Notes under the pieces: model-generated
Databases searched by the model: none
Told to the model about the DNA's origin: nothing
The model's input: only the letters and a program-made list of their open reading frames with translations
Shown here: positions 24,456 to 36,988 of the stretch, one piece after another
Numbering within the stretch: position 1 is the stretch's first letter
How the letters are laid out: every line of letters begins with the position of its first letter
Made by a program: the position numbers and the translations under genes
Source: Hypholoma sublateritium FD-334 SS-4
Taxonomy: Eukaryota; Basidiomycota; Agaricomycetes; Agaricales; Strophariaceae
Length of the DNA: 60,260 nt
Assembly (NCBI GenBank): GCA_000827495.1
Contig: KN817570.1
Coordinates: 15,013-75,272, forward strand
Direction of reading: 5' to 3'

Positions 24456-27400
24456 TCATGTAGTCTTCGTCGACGACGAAGCGAATTTAGAAATAGAATC
24501 GGCCGAACTCGTCCTCTGAAGCTGCCTCACCAGGAACTCCTTCGTAGGGGAATCTGAATCCGAGCCGGACGAGCAGACAGTGTCATCGCTCCCAGGGTTA
24601 TCGTTGTCGTCCCCAAAGAGCTCTTGCTCGACAAGAGGCGCGTATTTTCTGGCCGATGCTACCAGCCTTCCAGTGAAGCTGCCCGGTCTCCGTGGCAAGG
24701 TCGGAGAGATNAGGTGATGNGGTGTTACTTGACCATAGTGCGGGTCATCGTCTGAGGACATCGTCACATCAGAATTGGGGATGGACAACGGCTTCGAGTG
24801 TCGCGGTGGGCCAATACGGATGCCGGCCAAGGAGAGCATGGAAGGAGTGTGGTCGTACGAGTCGGCATCGTCAGCTGCATCACTCTCCGTTCGCTTTCGC
24901 TTTCCATGTGTGCTGAGAGGTTTAAGATGCATCTCGGGTGTGCTGACGGAGCGTCGCATCGTCATCTTGGTCAAATCAATCCTGCGAATGGGCACTGTCG
25001 TCGAAGTGTGATCAAGACTGCGAGCGGGCTCCTTGTTGGAAGACGATAGTTGCTTTACTGGCTGCGTGGTTGGCCTCAAGGTGCGGAGCCCATACCCTCG
25101 AGTTCGTCTTGGAACGAAATCATCAGATTCTTCGGGTTCCGATTTTTCCGCGTCCAAGGAAGGGAATGGTAGATTGACAAGGAGCGCAGCTGCAACGGAC
25201 CGTTCGTCCTCGCTCTCGTTACTGCCGCAGCTCGGAGCTGGAGATGGCTTCCTTATCGTCGCCAGAGGCTTTGACCTAGTTTTCATCTGGGCTTTAAGCT
25301 TCTTCGTAGACCTGGCAGGTGGCTTGTCCTCGTTAGGCACCTTATCCTCTTCGTCATCTTCCTCAAGTCGGCGTTTCTTCAGGTTGGGTATACTGAGACC
25401 ATTGATACGCTCAGCCACAGAAGGGATACGGGGAATAGAAGTCGCATTCTCCTTATTGTCCGCGCCGTGCTCATCTTCGTTCATAAGACGCCTCCGTTTT
25501 GAAGGCGTTTGACAGAGTTGGATAGCCGACAAAGGTGTGCGACGAACAGAGCTGCTCGTGCGACGATGGTTGACAGGAGACGGTGGAGTAGAAGGAACAA
25601 TAGGGAAGGATCCAAAAACCTTTTGAGGTCTTTGAGGCGATTGGACGCGAGCCAGTGCTTCGCGACGAACAACAGCAGTGGGTGGAGTGGAGAACGAAGC
25701 TGATACAGGTGTGCGAGGGGTGGATAGTTGGATATCGAAAGCTGATGCGAGAGAAATGGTGGAAAGGAGGTTGGGGCTGTGGATCGTCTTCTCCTCTGCA
25801 GGTAAGACGCCAACGACACCGAGGCAGTGTCGTATAGGACCAGTCCAACCTTCCGTTGGAGGCGTCATCTTGGTGTAAATCAAGTTCCAAAAGTCTGTAA
25901 AACTCTCGATTGCTGGTGCTGGAGCCCTGTAGAGGAAGATAGAGTCCATAATGGGAGCCGTGGCTTCTAAGGTGGCGGAGCTTTGAGGTAAGTCCTGAAC
26001 TTTCAGGATGATGTGCTGGTATAGGACAACAATCTGTATTGAAAGTGCAATGAGAAACTGGCAAGAAAGAATAGTTGAAAATTCTCACCTCGTCATTGAA
26101 CTCCATTTCTGTCCACTCGCCAGACCGATCCGAAAGCCATACGCACAAGCCATCCTGGATAGTCTGCAGAAGCTGTAGGCTGAACTCCCTTGGACAGTGC
26201 TCGATGAGCGTCGTCAAAGAACGAACAACCCACATCGCAAAATGCCTGACCCGTGGTTCAGGCGGGTACATCGCGCGCATGGTTTCCGAGGCGAGCTCCA
26301 TGATGTTTACCGGCAGTTCGCGCATATCGGACGCTTCGATATTGGACACCAGCAGATCAACAAGTCGTAGCGACGATGCCGGCGAAGCGCCTGGGGTTTG
26401 GAAGGACGAAACAAAGGATGCGACACTGTCGAGAACAACGGAGGAATCCAACCCGAGGTCGAGAGCCTTGCTGGTGGTATGGTGGAGCACCTGTTCCCAG
26501 AGAGTGTAATCTTCGCTGCCAAGACCCCACGTATGGCGATCGCTGGAACAAATGTAATCAGAAACTGAATGCAAAAAAGGACAAATATTATCGCACGTAA
26601 AGGGCACTCCAAGAAGCACAACAGCTCCCTCGTAAGATCCTTCGCCTTCAATCCACTTCTCTGAGCAAGTTTTCCACACCGCACCTGTCCAGTAACGGGA
26701 CCAATCAGGATAATGACGACCGGCTGCAACGGCTGCTGCCATGTCCTCCTCGCAAACCCAAAACATCCTCATTGTATCCACATCGCACAAGAGAAGGGTG
26801 TCGACACATAGCGCGACCCATGCACCTCGAGCCTGTTCAATACCCTCGTCGTCAGCAACGAGGGTGGTTGTTCCGGTCCCGCGTATAAGCATGTTCTCGT
26901 TCTTCATAAGGTTGGCCAGGAGGCTTTCGGCACATTCACGCAGAGTATTGGCCGGGAAGACGTCGCGGAGGGTGGACCACATACGATGCACGACACGCAT
27001 GCGCAACTCTCCGTTCGTACACGTGTTATTGCTTTTGAACTCTGGGATGGTGTCGTCTGAATCTGGCACGACTTCGGCGGATGCTGTTGACGCCTTGTCA
27101 GTTGGCTTGTCAGTTGGCTTGCGCGGCAACAGGTTGAGCTTTGGGTCTTCAATGACGTGGATGATGTATTTGACAGCAGAGCACGCAAATGAAGAGGTTG
27201 CATCATCATCGCCGTTTTCTAATTCCTCAAATGTTAGCAAAGTTAATGAAATCAAAGCGAAGACGCACCTTGAAGCAGGCTGACGTTCGCCTTGAGCAAA
27301 TTCGACCAGATCTCAGTGAGATTGCTCTGGAAGGATTGCTCAGTATTTCAGATATCACGCCAGGTAAGGTGAACAAGCTCACAGGTAATTCAGCAGCATC

Positions 27401-29503
27401 CTCCATCTCCAGACACCCCAGCGCAGTACGCCAAGCTACCATCATCCCTCTCATAACCCAATCTTTCGTCATCTCCTCCTTCGTTAAACTCCTGATGTCA
27501 TTCACCATCGCAAGTTGGTCAAACACCTCCCGAACCGGTTTGGACAAATTCTTGAAATCCGCCGTCAATAGTCCGGGGTTCGCGGAAAATAGCTTTGGCG
27601 GTAATAGGAGCTTGATATTCCAAGGTTCTGCATTCTCCGCCCCACTGACCATTTGCTGCAGTGCCTCGATAGCATCGCGGCAGGTATTGCCTGCTTTGAG
27701 CGTCATCAGTTGAAGGATATTGAGGGATAATTGAAGCGGTTCGTCGCCAACAGAAGTTTCGTCGCCTAGAAGTGCAGCGATAGTCGAGACACCCGCCTGG
27801 TAGTCCACGACGGACATCATCACTTTACAGTGTGCTAGCCGAGACTGCTTCTGCTGCATATACGACTCCTCATCAACCTCTGACTCTTCATCATCTTCGA
27901 TGGGTAGAGCAGGTTGGAAATATGCCCATGCTATAGAACGCCACACAGTGCACGTAAGTGCGCGGACCATGCTCTTCTCATGACGGAAGCCGAGGTTGAG
28001 CAAAGTGTCCAGGATGCGAGTGGCTTTGGGGTCTGTGGAAAGCCTAGCTCCAAGAAGGACAACAAGGCTAGCGCAGACGCTGATACTCCACACGGGCCCC
28101 GAAGCTACATGAACGGGCTCATGGTTATTCATAGTTGTTCGTAGCGTACGAACAATAGCAGCATCAACAGGCTTAGCAGGAGCTTTTGCGGACTTGTTGG
28201 GAGATGGAGTTGCGGTAGTAAGAAAGGCGGATACGGTGCTGGCAATCTTGGTATGCACTGTAGACAGTGGGATGGCAGTAGAGGCTATTGCGAACCCGCC
28301 CAGGGCATGACAGGCCTGTGTTCGCAGAGCAAGGGTGGGAGCGAGGAGGTTGGCCAACATAGACGGGAGGAGAGGAGTGAATGCCGGTACAAAAATCGCG
28401 GGCAGGTATACGCATAGATCATGAATTGCCTACATCATGCTCAGTTATTGTCTGCTGGAAAAAATTTGAATATATGCGCACCTTTAAACCGTCGTGGGCA
28501 GATCCTTTTTTGCCTTCTTTACCCAGCTCGCCGTCGAGTCCACGGCGAATGGCGTAAGCAATGCGAGAAGCTGCCGGCTTGAGGACGGCAGCGGGCAGCC
28601 GTTGAACCTGGATGAGCCAAATTGCAAGCGCACATGTCTTGCGTGCATTTGGAGTCGGCAGGTCATCAGCAAGTGGAATGGAGAGAACCGCAGTTACAAT
28701 GGCGCCGAGTTGTTTTTCTAAAAGGAGAGTGAGTGAATATTGTAGGCGAGGTGATACGTCAACGGACCTTCGAAAATATTGTAGATCGCTGGAAGACAGA
28801 GCATGGCAGCGAGAAGTTTAATCACGGAATGACATGTCGTTCCGAGATCCCTAGCATATTTGACTTGCTCTTCGGAGAGGCCACCTTTCTTTTTCGTAGG
28901 ACTGTTCGCAGGTGAGGGGAGCGCGTGACTGGCCGACTTTGATGCCACCTCTTCCATAGCGGGCATGTTATGAGACATTGGATCGACGAGAGCGCGTTTC
29001 ACGTCGCGAACCACCGCATCGACAAATGCTTGCTTATTCTTTCGCAAAGGCTGGAAGATAGGCCACGACGCATCTGCGTCCGTCGCCTCTGTTATGGACG
29101 TGCGAAGGCGCGCCGCAAGGACGTTGTATGCTTCTGTGAGCTTTCCCAGCACCTCTTCGCTCTCTTCTCCGCTCGAAAGGATCTGGTCTACGGGGTGGTC
29201 GAGGTAGTGGAGGTCGACCAGTGGATCAGAAGGCTCAGGCGTCGTCTCGCGCTTTTTGACGACGGCGGGTAATGCGAGAAGGTGATTCTCGGGGAGAGGT
29301 TTAAGAATAGATTTAGATGTGCTTGGGCGATGCTTAGAAGAGATAGAGACGTGTTTTATTGGAGTAGCCAGCGAATGTATAACATCCTTCGCTGCCCATA
29401 CGACCGTCCTAGTCGATGGACCTGCCACGGGAAGGTCTGGGAACTTGTTCTCCTTCTCTTTCTCGCTTCTATGGGAGGTATGCGGGGGAGTAAGAAGAGA
29501 CAT
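24456..29503 (-). CDS. RIF1: Rap1-interacting factor 1 homologue (RIF1), 1576 aa
   Basis: Exons 28768-29503, 28482-28717, 27383-28429, 27269-27326, 26597-27218, 26089-26542 and 24456-26033. Introns are 50-56 nt and in phase. The start chosen is MSLLTPPHTS. An upstream in-frame ATG at 29599 would add 32 residues. The protein is a long alpha-helical HEAT-type solenoid matching the Rif1 N-terminal domain (LGAIVTAVLSIPLADDLPTPNARKTCALAIWLIQ and AIHDLCVYLPAIFVPAF regions). A long disordered, charged C-terminal part follows. A SILK motif (residues 65-68, in SKSILKP) lies near the N terminus; Rif1 proteins recruit protein phosphatase 1 through SILK/RVxF motifs. The role is in replication timing, telomere length control and double-strand break choice. 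Two N bases (24711, 24720) make two residues unknown. Confidence 0.86.
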
Positions 29504-30033
29504 GGTATATGGGGAGGGAGATGGGATGGACGTGGCGGGAAGGAATGTGTAGCGAGCCACGCGTGACAAGCGGGTCTCATATGTAACGCTGTCACTCATT
29601 AAACGCGCTTGTTGTCGCGTTTAGCGCGTTGCTTGGCAATATTTGTTCCTGTATTTGATGCGTGCTTCACACCTCGAGGTGAACCTGAATGTCGACCAAA
29701 TTTCGACAGCAACTTGCAAGACTAGTGCAAGACTTACTTTTACGGGTGGGCGATAAATCTGAAGGCCGAATCTTACGACGCATGACCCCGCAAAAATTCC
29801 TCCATTCACAATATATCAGCAGCACCAGCCAGTCGGAAAGACCGGTTGGTGGCGCCGTGGAATATCGAGTTATATTTTATTTTCCGCTCGCAGAATCAGG
29901 GATTGTGAATCAGATAAATCCGGAAATTTTTCGCCTCGCATGTTCTCATACCTTAAATCAATTTCACGACGAAAAGGGCAATATTCGAGCCCTTCCGAGA
30001 TAGGTATATATTATGGATACAGATACAAGACAC
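29504..30033. other. intergenic
   Basis: This is the upstream region of RIF1 plus the 3' flank of the EMC8/9 gene, both on the minus strand. ACGCGCTTGTTGTCGCGTTTAGCGCG-like inverted strings lie around 29602-29630 (GC-rich, palindromic). No gene is seen. Confidence 0.4.
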
Positions 30034-30883
30034 TCATGGTAGACACGAGCGATTCTTCAGCCAATCTGCGCGACAGACCATCGTCAATCAACCCCACACA
30101 GACGCCCCTCAGAGAAATGTGCTCACCAATGGTCACATCTTCCAAATGGTCGTCAAAGTCCCCGAACGCAAAATGCAGGTTCTGCTCGCGTACATATGTC
30201 GCTGCTTCCGACGGTGCTTCCGACGACGCTAGTTGTATCCTCGAGCCCGGGGTGTAAGCCTCCGGTTTTAGCTGTGCAGGTCGCCAGCTCGAGGACCCCG
30301 GTTGCGGAAAGTACGGCTAATCGACGACAAAGTAAATAAGTGTCGAAGCGGTCCATGTAGCTGAACAAGGGCAACGCACAATGAGCGCAGATTGACTGGT
30401 GCCCAGCTTTTGGTTATCAATCTGTAGGACGTGAGGCGTAGCCAAAGCATAACAAAACAGCACGACGCACGACAAAGGCTATCGCATCCGGGAACTTCGC
30501 CTTCAGCGTCTCCGCGACACGCTCGCCCACGGGTGCCAACGACATCTCGTCTACCCGCTCTGATGCTTGGTAGTACCCGACCACCTTCAACTGCGATGAT
30601 TCGGCGTATTGTGTAGCCTTCACGGTCAATGTCGCCAGTCAGCTGCCGTCTGGGCGAGGCAATACATGAAGCATCGCACCAGATCCAGTCCAATCTCCAT
30701 CATTGGGCTCAGACTTGTCCAGTGGTGAAGGAGCGGGACAGCATCGGAGATGGTCACCTCTGCGCGTGAGGCATCCAGAGTTCCAAGCAGCACTCCGTTC
30801 ACTGGTGTATGTGGGTGCTTCGCGGCGTGAAAGAAGATCTTGTAGTAGGCCTCCGACGCGATGGTATATGAAGCAGATGCCAT
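30034..30883 (-). CDS. EMC8: ER membrane protein complex subunit 8/9, 204 aa
   Basis: Exons 30680-30883, 30471-30617, 30380-30421, 30127-30316 and 30034-30065. Introns are 62, 49, 57 and 61 nt. The product begins MASASYTIASEAYYKIFFHAAKHP and continues with NGVLLG, VVGYYQASERVDE, FPDAIAFVIDNQKL, REQNLHFAFGDFDDHLEDVTIDWL. These are characteristic of the UPF0172/EMC8-EMC9 family, an MPN-like fold lacking metalloprotease residues. It is a cytosolic-side subunit of the ER membrane complex, which inserts tail-anchored and multipass proteins. Length (about 200 aa) fits well. The symbol is given by family; fungi usually have one EMC8/9 gene. The 42-nt third exon and 32-nt last exon are easily missed by automatic models. 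Confidence 0.87.
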
Positions 30884-31519
30884 AAGTCCGGAAAAGTGTA
30901 TGCGAATAAGAGAAGGCGAGAAAAGATACCGTGACTTAGGACGGTGTGATGGCTTACTGGCAGTGGGCACAAAGTGGGCACGCACTCAGTGGTTGTGGTC
31001 TTAATGTTTGGCTATGGCCTCTGATACAAATGCTTGTCAGTCCTGTTACGGTAATAATTTCCTGATTGGCGCGAGTCTAGGGCATGCAGCCGTTGCCCGA
31101 TGTGAAAGCCCTCAAGCACATACGACTTGAACAAACCTACAGAAAAAAATGCTATTGCATTTTTCATATATGGAATAACCTGGATAATAGCTACAAATAG
31201 AGGTGTTCGCTGAGAATTTCGAAATGTTACAGGAACAAATATAATGATCAACAGACGGTAGTAGTTGGATGGAACAAAGGAGGGTATCCGCGGTAAATCC
31301 GTAGCAGGAGTAGTGTGTAATAGTATATGCATCGCGGTGTCGCAAATATGGTAACTAATAGATATAAAATAAATTTAAGTGAGGGAAATATAATGATTTT
31401 TTTTGTGGATGCATATAGATGAGGGATGAGGGAGACGACATAGTTTGAGAAAGAAACGAAAGATTGTGTGAAGTAAAAGAATGGATGGAAGAGATGACTA
31501 GTGTCCTGAATCCATAATA
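30884..31519. other. intergenic, AT-rich
   Basis: This lies between the EMC8/9 start and the stop of the next minus-strand gene. It is strongly AT-rich from about 31130 to 31500. No gene, RNA or repeat is recognised. Confidence 0.4.
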
Positions 31520-32837
31520 TCAATAAAGGTCTGAGGAGTAATATTCACTGCACTCAGGGGTATCGCTGTCCTCGAACGCGCGTCTCGCGGCTATTTCCCG
31601 TGCAAGTCTTCTTTGGGCTCGAAGGATGCGCTTTCTCTCCTTTCCCTCCTCGTCGCGGTGCATGCGGATCACAGCGGCTTGCGCTTCCAGCTTGGCTTGC
31701 CGTGCCTCGGTCTGTTTCTCTGACATCGTTCCTGTTTGAACCACTTTGGCAACGAGCGCATTCGGAAGAGTACGGGTAGTGAGCTCCTTTCGGCAATAGC
31801 GTTTCCAGTTGCTAGAAACAAGCAGAAGGTCGGAAACAGCCTTTTCTGCGGCCAACGGATGCTGAAAACCAACCATTATTGTCAGTATAGCATTCCGCAG
31901 TAGGAATGCTGCGCTTACATCTGAGACCCAGTGATTTTTCTCTTCGACTGAAGGAGCGCCATGTACGTCGGTGACAAATACGTCGTTACCAGGACATTCA
32001 CTTTGGTAGAAACCGTCATCGATCGTAACATGAATAGACCAGGGTGCTGCAATGCCGAAGTAATTAACATGCGTATCTTTGCTAGAAAAGCATAGGGGAC
32101 TCACCTTCCAATTCGTACTCGTAGATAAGCCCTATGTTTCGATTTCTGAATTCTCCTTTGCTGACGTTGTTCTCCTCGTCGAGGTCCCAAACATCGCCAA
32201 GCGTCAACTCTTGATCTTCGACCCGGTAATTCCAGCTATAATCCGAAAAATACCCCAGAGCCTTCTGAGATTTCCCTTGGATCTTGCCTGAGGCGACGAC
32301 TTCATAGACCGCTGCTTCTCCGTTGGTGATGTTCCACCAATTGAGGGTTTTTTCCTGCATTTCCTCGCTCAGGTTCGGAATCACGCGTCCTTCCGGGTAC
32401 GCGCGCGCCTGGCCATAGCTCTTGATACTCCCTTTGCGGTTTGCACTTTTGTACATCTCCACATTGGTGTAGACGCGAGTTTGGTGCGAGTGACTACCGT
32501 TCCAGCCGAAGAGGTACTGGATAAGGGTGTGCATGTTGGCAAAGGTGTAGTTTATCGGCACCTGCACGACACGATACACCCCCTGGAACCGGTTAAGCTG
32601 GAATCTGAGTTTGATCCAAGTGTCCGTCGCTGGGGGAAGGGTGAAGTACGGGTCTGGGCCAGAAGAGCGAACCTTTGGCTCAATTTTCAGGAGCTTTGGT
32701 GAAACCAACACGTCGGTTGTGTAGCGGCGTCGCTTCTTCACCCCAGAGAATAGGGTATCAGAAGCGACACTGTCCTTTTCAGAGGGGTCGGTGTCCCTTG
32801 GGCGCTTCCCATAGGCCAGGGTCGACGTGCCAGCCAT
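31520..32837 (-). CDS. pRiA4b ORF3-like domain protein, 400 aa
   Basis: Exons 32105-32837, 31919-32046 and 31520-31861. Introns are 58 and 57 nt; the second is a multiple of three and stop-free, so its retention would add 19 residues. After a basic N terminus (KKRRR), residues about 75-290 match the plasmid pRiA4b ORF3-like domain: VYRVVQVPINYTFANMHTLIQYLFGW, then SHSHQTRVYTN, IYEYELEAPWSIHV and GAPSVEEKNHW. The C-terminal part is a long charged helix (KLEAQAAVIRMHRDEEGKERKRILRAQRR). The domain is named from bacterial plasmid/IS1096-associated proteins and is common in agaricomycetes with no established role there. No transposase neighbours or terminal repeats are seen, so I treat it as an ordinary resident gene. 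Confidence 0.85.
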
Positions 32838-35800
32838 CGATCAAGGCGCCCGACGGAATAGCGACTTCTGGTAAACAGCATGAGCTTCAGAAAAGAAAGG
32901 GGAAGCTCTGCTCACCTCTGAGATAATCACTTCAAGTGGTTACACTCTGGAAAAAGATACGTCAAGGACAGGAAGTTTTAGAGAGGGGAAAAACAGGAAG
33001 GACGTAGAGTGCATATGGGCCGACCCGTTTCGCGGGTGGGTTATGTCGTGTTTGCAGCTGCTTGCCTATATTCCGGCTCTCGGAAAATCTTTGGACGCGT
33101 CCGCACAGGTCCGCACTGGAACCATCATCTACCATCATGTGCACAGAGTCCAAATGTTCAGAATTCCATTTCGGGAGTTCGAGAGACACATCGAGGCACG
33201 ATGGGACGGCCTCGTCTCCAAGAGACCTGACTCGTTGCGGAACCTTTTTGCCGTTCCTAATATTTGCAAATTGCTCTCCAGCTTGCTCGACTTGGCTTGA
33301 ATGCTAGCTCAATGTATACAGATGCATACGCTAAAGGTGGACGTGACGTTTCCTTGGGGACCAACCTAGAGAATTCTATACAATGTAGAGGCTATGTAAG
33401 CTATGGTATAAAGGTTGGAAATCAACATGACTGTCGGTTCTCCATAGCAATTATATATTGCTTGCATGAATTAGAAGTAGCGGACGCTGGAGGATGTTGT
33501 CGAGACTCAATATGCCATGTATTAGTGGAGTACGGACGACTTAACCAATGACCTGAGTATTTCTGGAAATAAATGGCCCGGGATATCCACCACCATAGGC
33601 CTGGTAAAACAGGGCGTCAATTTGTGGACCCTGCGTCGCGCAATAAGCGCCGCTCGCTGCCGTTACTGCAGCATAAAAAAAGACCGTAGGACACGTGGAC
33701 TTCAAGTTGACACGCGAACGTGAGAATCGCTGGATGTTGTCTGGATGCACAATTGTAAACAAGGTCTCGTACTCTGGTCGTACTAGTAACTTGATACCAC
33801 GACCATGTCAGAATTGTGTGTATTTTCTTTACATTTAATGACTGGAAATGTTGATGCACAAGTGCAACCCAGTTCCCGCTACTAAGGCAGGCCCTACTAA
33901 CCCAGCACTACAAAATCATCGGTGACGTAGGTTTTTAAAAATAAAAATAAAAGCCGAACACGTATCACTGCGGAGACAAAGAAAATGGCATTCATCTAGT
34001 CATCGGACAGTGATCACATATCGCCAATGGATCGTGTCGCTTGGGAATGATAAGTACACCCACTGGCGCAACCTTGAGCTTAAACAACATGTTACTTTAT
34101 TTCCTGTTCTGGGTTCTTCAAGTGCCACCGTCGCTGGTTGGGAAGTTTGGACACTTGATTGTCAGTAAATAATAATTTTCTTTTTGAGAAGATTCCAGAT
34201 TGAACATCCAGGGGCTTTACAGATGCATCAAAGGTCTTCATACCCAATTCATACCATTCCTTCTAGGTGTACGCTTTTCAGACGCAACGGAGCTATAGTA
34301 GTGCAGCGTATGACACGCAGCTGTTGACAGGGGAAAAACCAAAACTTAAGATTCTGGCTATTTTTCAGGCTCTTGTACTGATGCAGATTCTTCTGATTGA
34401 TATCTTGTCTTTAAATTCAGATGGCTACTTTTCGGAAATGTATTGTTGGTGATCCTAAATGACCCTCAAATTTTCCGACAGGAACGAAACAAGTTTATAT
34501 TTCGATAGCCACGCGTGCATATGATATAATCCAAATAATGGATAATTGGATTGGCTCCATGATACGTGCCTCTAGTTTCCGTATCAAACATCTTCATTCA
34601 ACTTACACCGTTCCAGAATTACCGGTGAAAGATTTAATTGGTTCTTGGGTAGGCTGTCGACATTTTTCTCACCATGCGAAATATGTTGTATAACGAATTT
34701 TTCGGTCATGCCATTGGATAGTTCCGAAATCGGCAAAAAAGGGCCTTAAACTCGCCTTAAACGTTGACGTTTTTGACTAGGTATCCTATCTTCCCTTGAT
34801 ATCTCATGTCACTCTTTTTCGTGCGCCGCCCTACAACGGGTTCGATGATATATCCTCAACATATTCACCTTCTTTCAAAGGGGATAGATAAATCAGTCGT
34901 CTGGTTTTGGCATGATTATTTCTCTAAATATCAACGTTTTTGCCGCGGTCAGGTGACTGTAACCTGGGAGGTTGAGGCAAGGCCTGCGTCGTGCGACAGG
35001 GTCGACCATGTTCCACGTCAGGTCTATCCATACCAACTCTATACACACTGAAAGAATAACTCTAATTACCAAGAATCTCACAGCGGGTGGAGGCAATAGT
35101 CAAATCCTTTTGAGCGCAGTAACAGGCAATAGTCCCTGCCACAGTTTTATGCACCACTCGATGAATCTACGGCTCATGGGTAAGTACCGATCTATTCCCG
35201 CTATTCTCTCTCACGATGAACCTCGAAGAGCTCACCTTGTTATCACTTCTGTTATCAGCCATATCTAGTTCTACGCTCCCGCCATGCTAGGCAGCCTATG
35301 CCTTTCCAAACCAAAGCCCACACTGGCAGATCACAAACTGCATGCAATGTCTGCAGAAGAGAGAACTCGTCTGATGTTGCTTCCTACCAACGCCATGAAG
35401 ATAGTGTGCCAGAGCGCAACTGTTGCCATCTGCATGTAAAAAGGCAGGAACGTTGCAGGATACGATGCTTTGCTCCAAGGCATGTGAGATCGGACTCAAT
35501 AAAATCCACCAAACTGATACCGTGTAGTGCAAGATTGCGATATACTGCACCAAGGAGGTGTGTTCAAGTAGTTTATCGTCATATCATCTCCATTGTCCAT
35601 CTGCTTTGCATCTGATATATTTTAAACTTTCACTCATCCTGAATTCGTCATTAGTGCCAAAAGAAACATTGGTATGTGGTCGTGCGCATACTCTATCTCG
35701 GACAAATTGTCACCATCATACAGGACAGTGCACAGGAAAGTATGCAAAGTGTCGGAAATCCCCCTGACCTTCAAGCTCATTCATACATTGATGTCTGATG

Positions 35801-36988
35801 TATGGTGTTTGGCTTCGCTCCCGCAAGCACTGATCACCGCTGTCGGAGTCGACAAGGAATTCAACCGCAACAGCCTGTATATTGCATGATGCGACCTCTC
35901 CATTGAGCCGTGTTTTAGCGTTGTTTTCCGCCTGGCCCGCGGAGACTGCTCGGTATCTGACTTTCCAGATGGAGTTGAGGGAATGCTTCAAATGAAACCA
36001 ATGATTTTGGCATTTTGCTAGACCCCAGTGTGGCAATCGATTCAGCCCGGGAAAAGATATGGGAGGATGCGAAAAGAGATGCATTTTTGCGAAGTTCTCA
36101 CTTCAAATTGCCAACGGTGAACATGGGCCCCATCTTGGCCGTCGGACTGGTAGACTTCCATATGGAGGGTACGGACCAGGTAATAACACTTCCGCTTCCC
36201 ATCCAGGAGCAGGCTCTGTTGCTGGCCAGGTGGTCGAGCGACCTTTTCCTCTACGAGGACGATACGTTTCCTTCGGGACCTGGGCAGATACCGTTGATAG
36301 CACAGCAGTGCTGCTCGTAAGTCCTGTCATCGTGTCACATTGAGTATCGGTTTGATCAGAAGCTTTCCCCCAACATGGTCAACTTCCATGTCATGGACGA
36401 CAAGAAAAATCAACTCAGACTGCGGGTACATGTGCCACAGGAGTCCCTGAAGAAATACGTGGGGATAAACATAGAAACCTACATGAGGGTGTCTCGACCC
36501 ATGGTTGCCCCTCAGACCAGGCCGAACCCTAATGCTACAATACCCGAACCGAAGTGAAGTGAAGACCATGTCATGCAGAGAATGCATATCTAATGATAAA
36601 ATTGCGGTGAAAGATTTGTGTATAAGTATTGTATAAGTATTTGTATCGAAGTACTGACTACGTCTGAAATACAAGTTCAAGGAGTCGCCGACTTTGACTG
36701 TCCCTGATGATCCAAGCATTAATTGTCGATAGAGACCAGAAAGCATTCAACGACTGGTTTACAGAGGCTTATAGCCTTTGTCTGGTGAATCGAACCGATT
36801 CTCTCTTGCATACATACCTCGTTGCGTTTTGCAAATTTGCTTGCGTTTTGCCTTGGTTTTGTCAAGCCGGCAGTCAAGATGCCGGTATGACAGCCACGCA
36901 GATTCTGCTTTATCCGCTCAAGTTCCGCTCTTCCACTTACCACTTTCTTGCATGGTTGCATATGTAGAGCTCTACAATACCAAACAAC
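32838..36988. other. gene-less 4.1-kb interval with possible decayed coding pieces
   Basis: No complete gene can be supported. The most protein-like traces are on the plus strand. From 35284 an ATG frame reads MSAEERTRLMLLPTNAM and stops at 35439, and a neighbouring frame then continues with AGTLQDTMLCSKACEIGLNKI, as if frameshifted. Around 36100-36340 there is a Gly/Pro-rich frame with VERPFPLRGRYVSFGTW. I cannot name a family for either. They could be remnants of a transposon gene or of a host gene. No terminal repeats were identified. Confidence 0.35.

Noticed and set aside
30626..30985. Upstream ATG at 30985 for the EMC8/9 gene
   Set aside because: The added 34 residues are not conserved in character. 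The family starts at the MASASYT position (30883).
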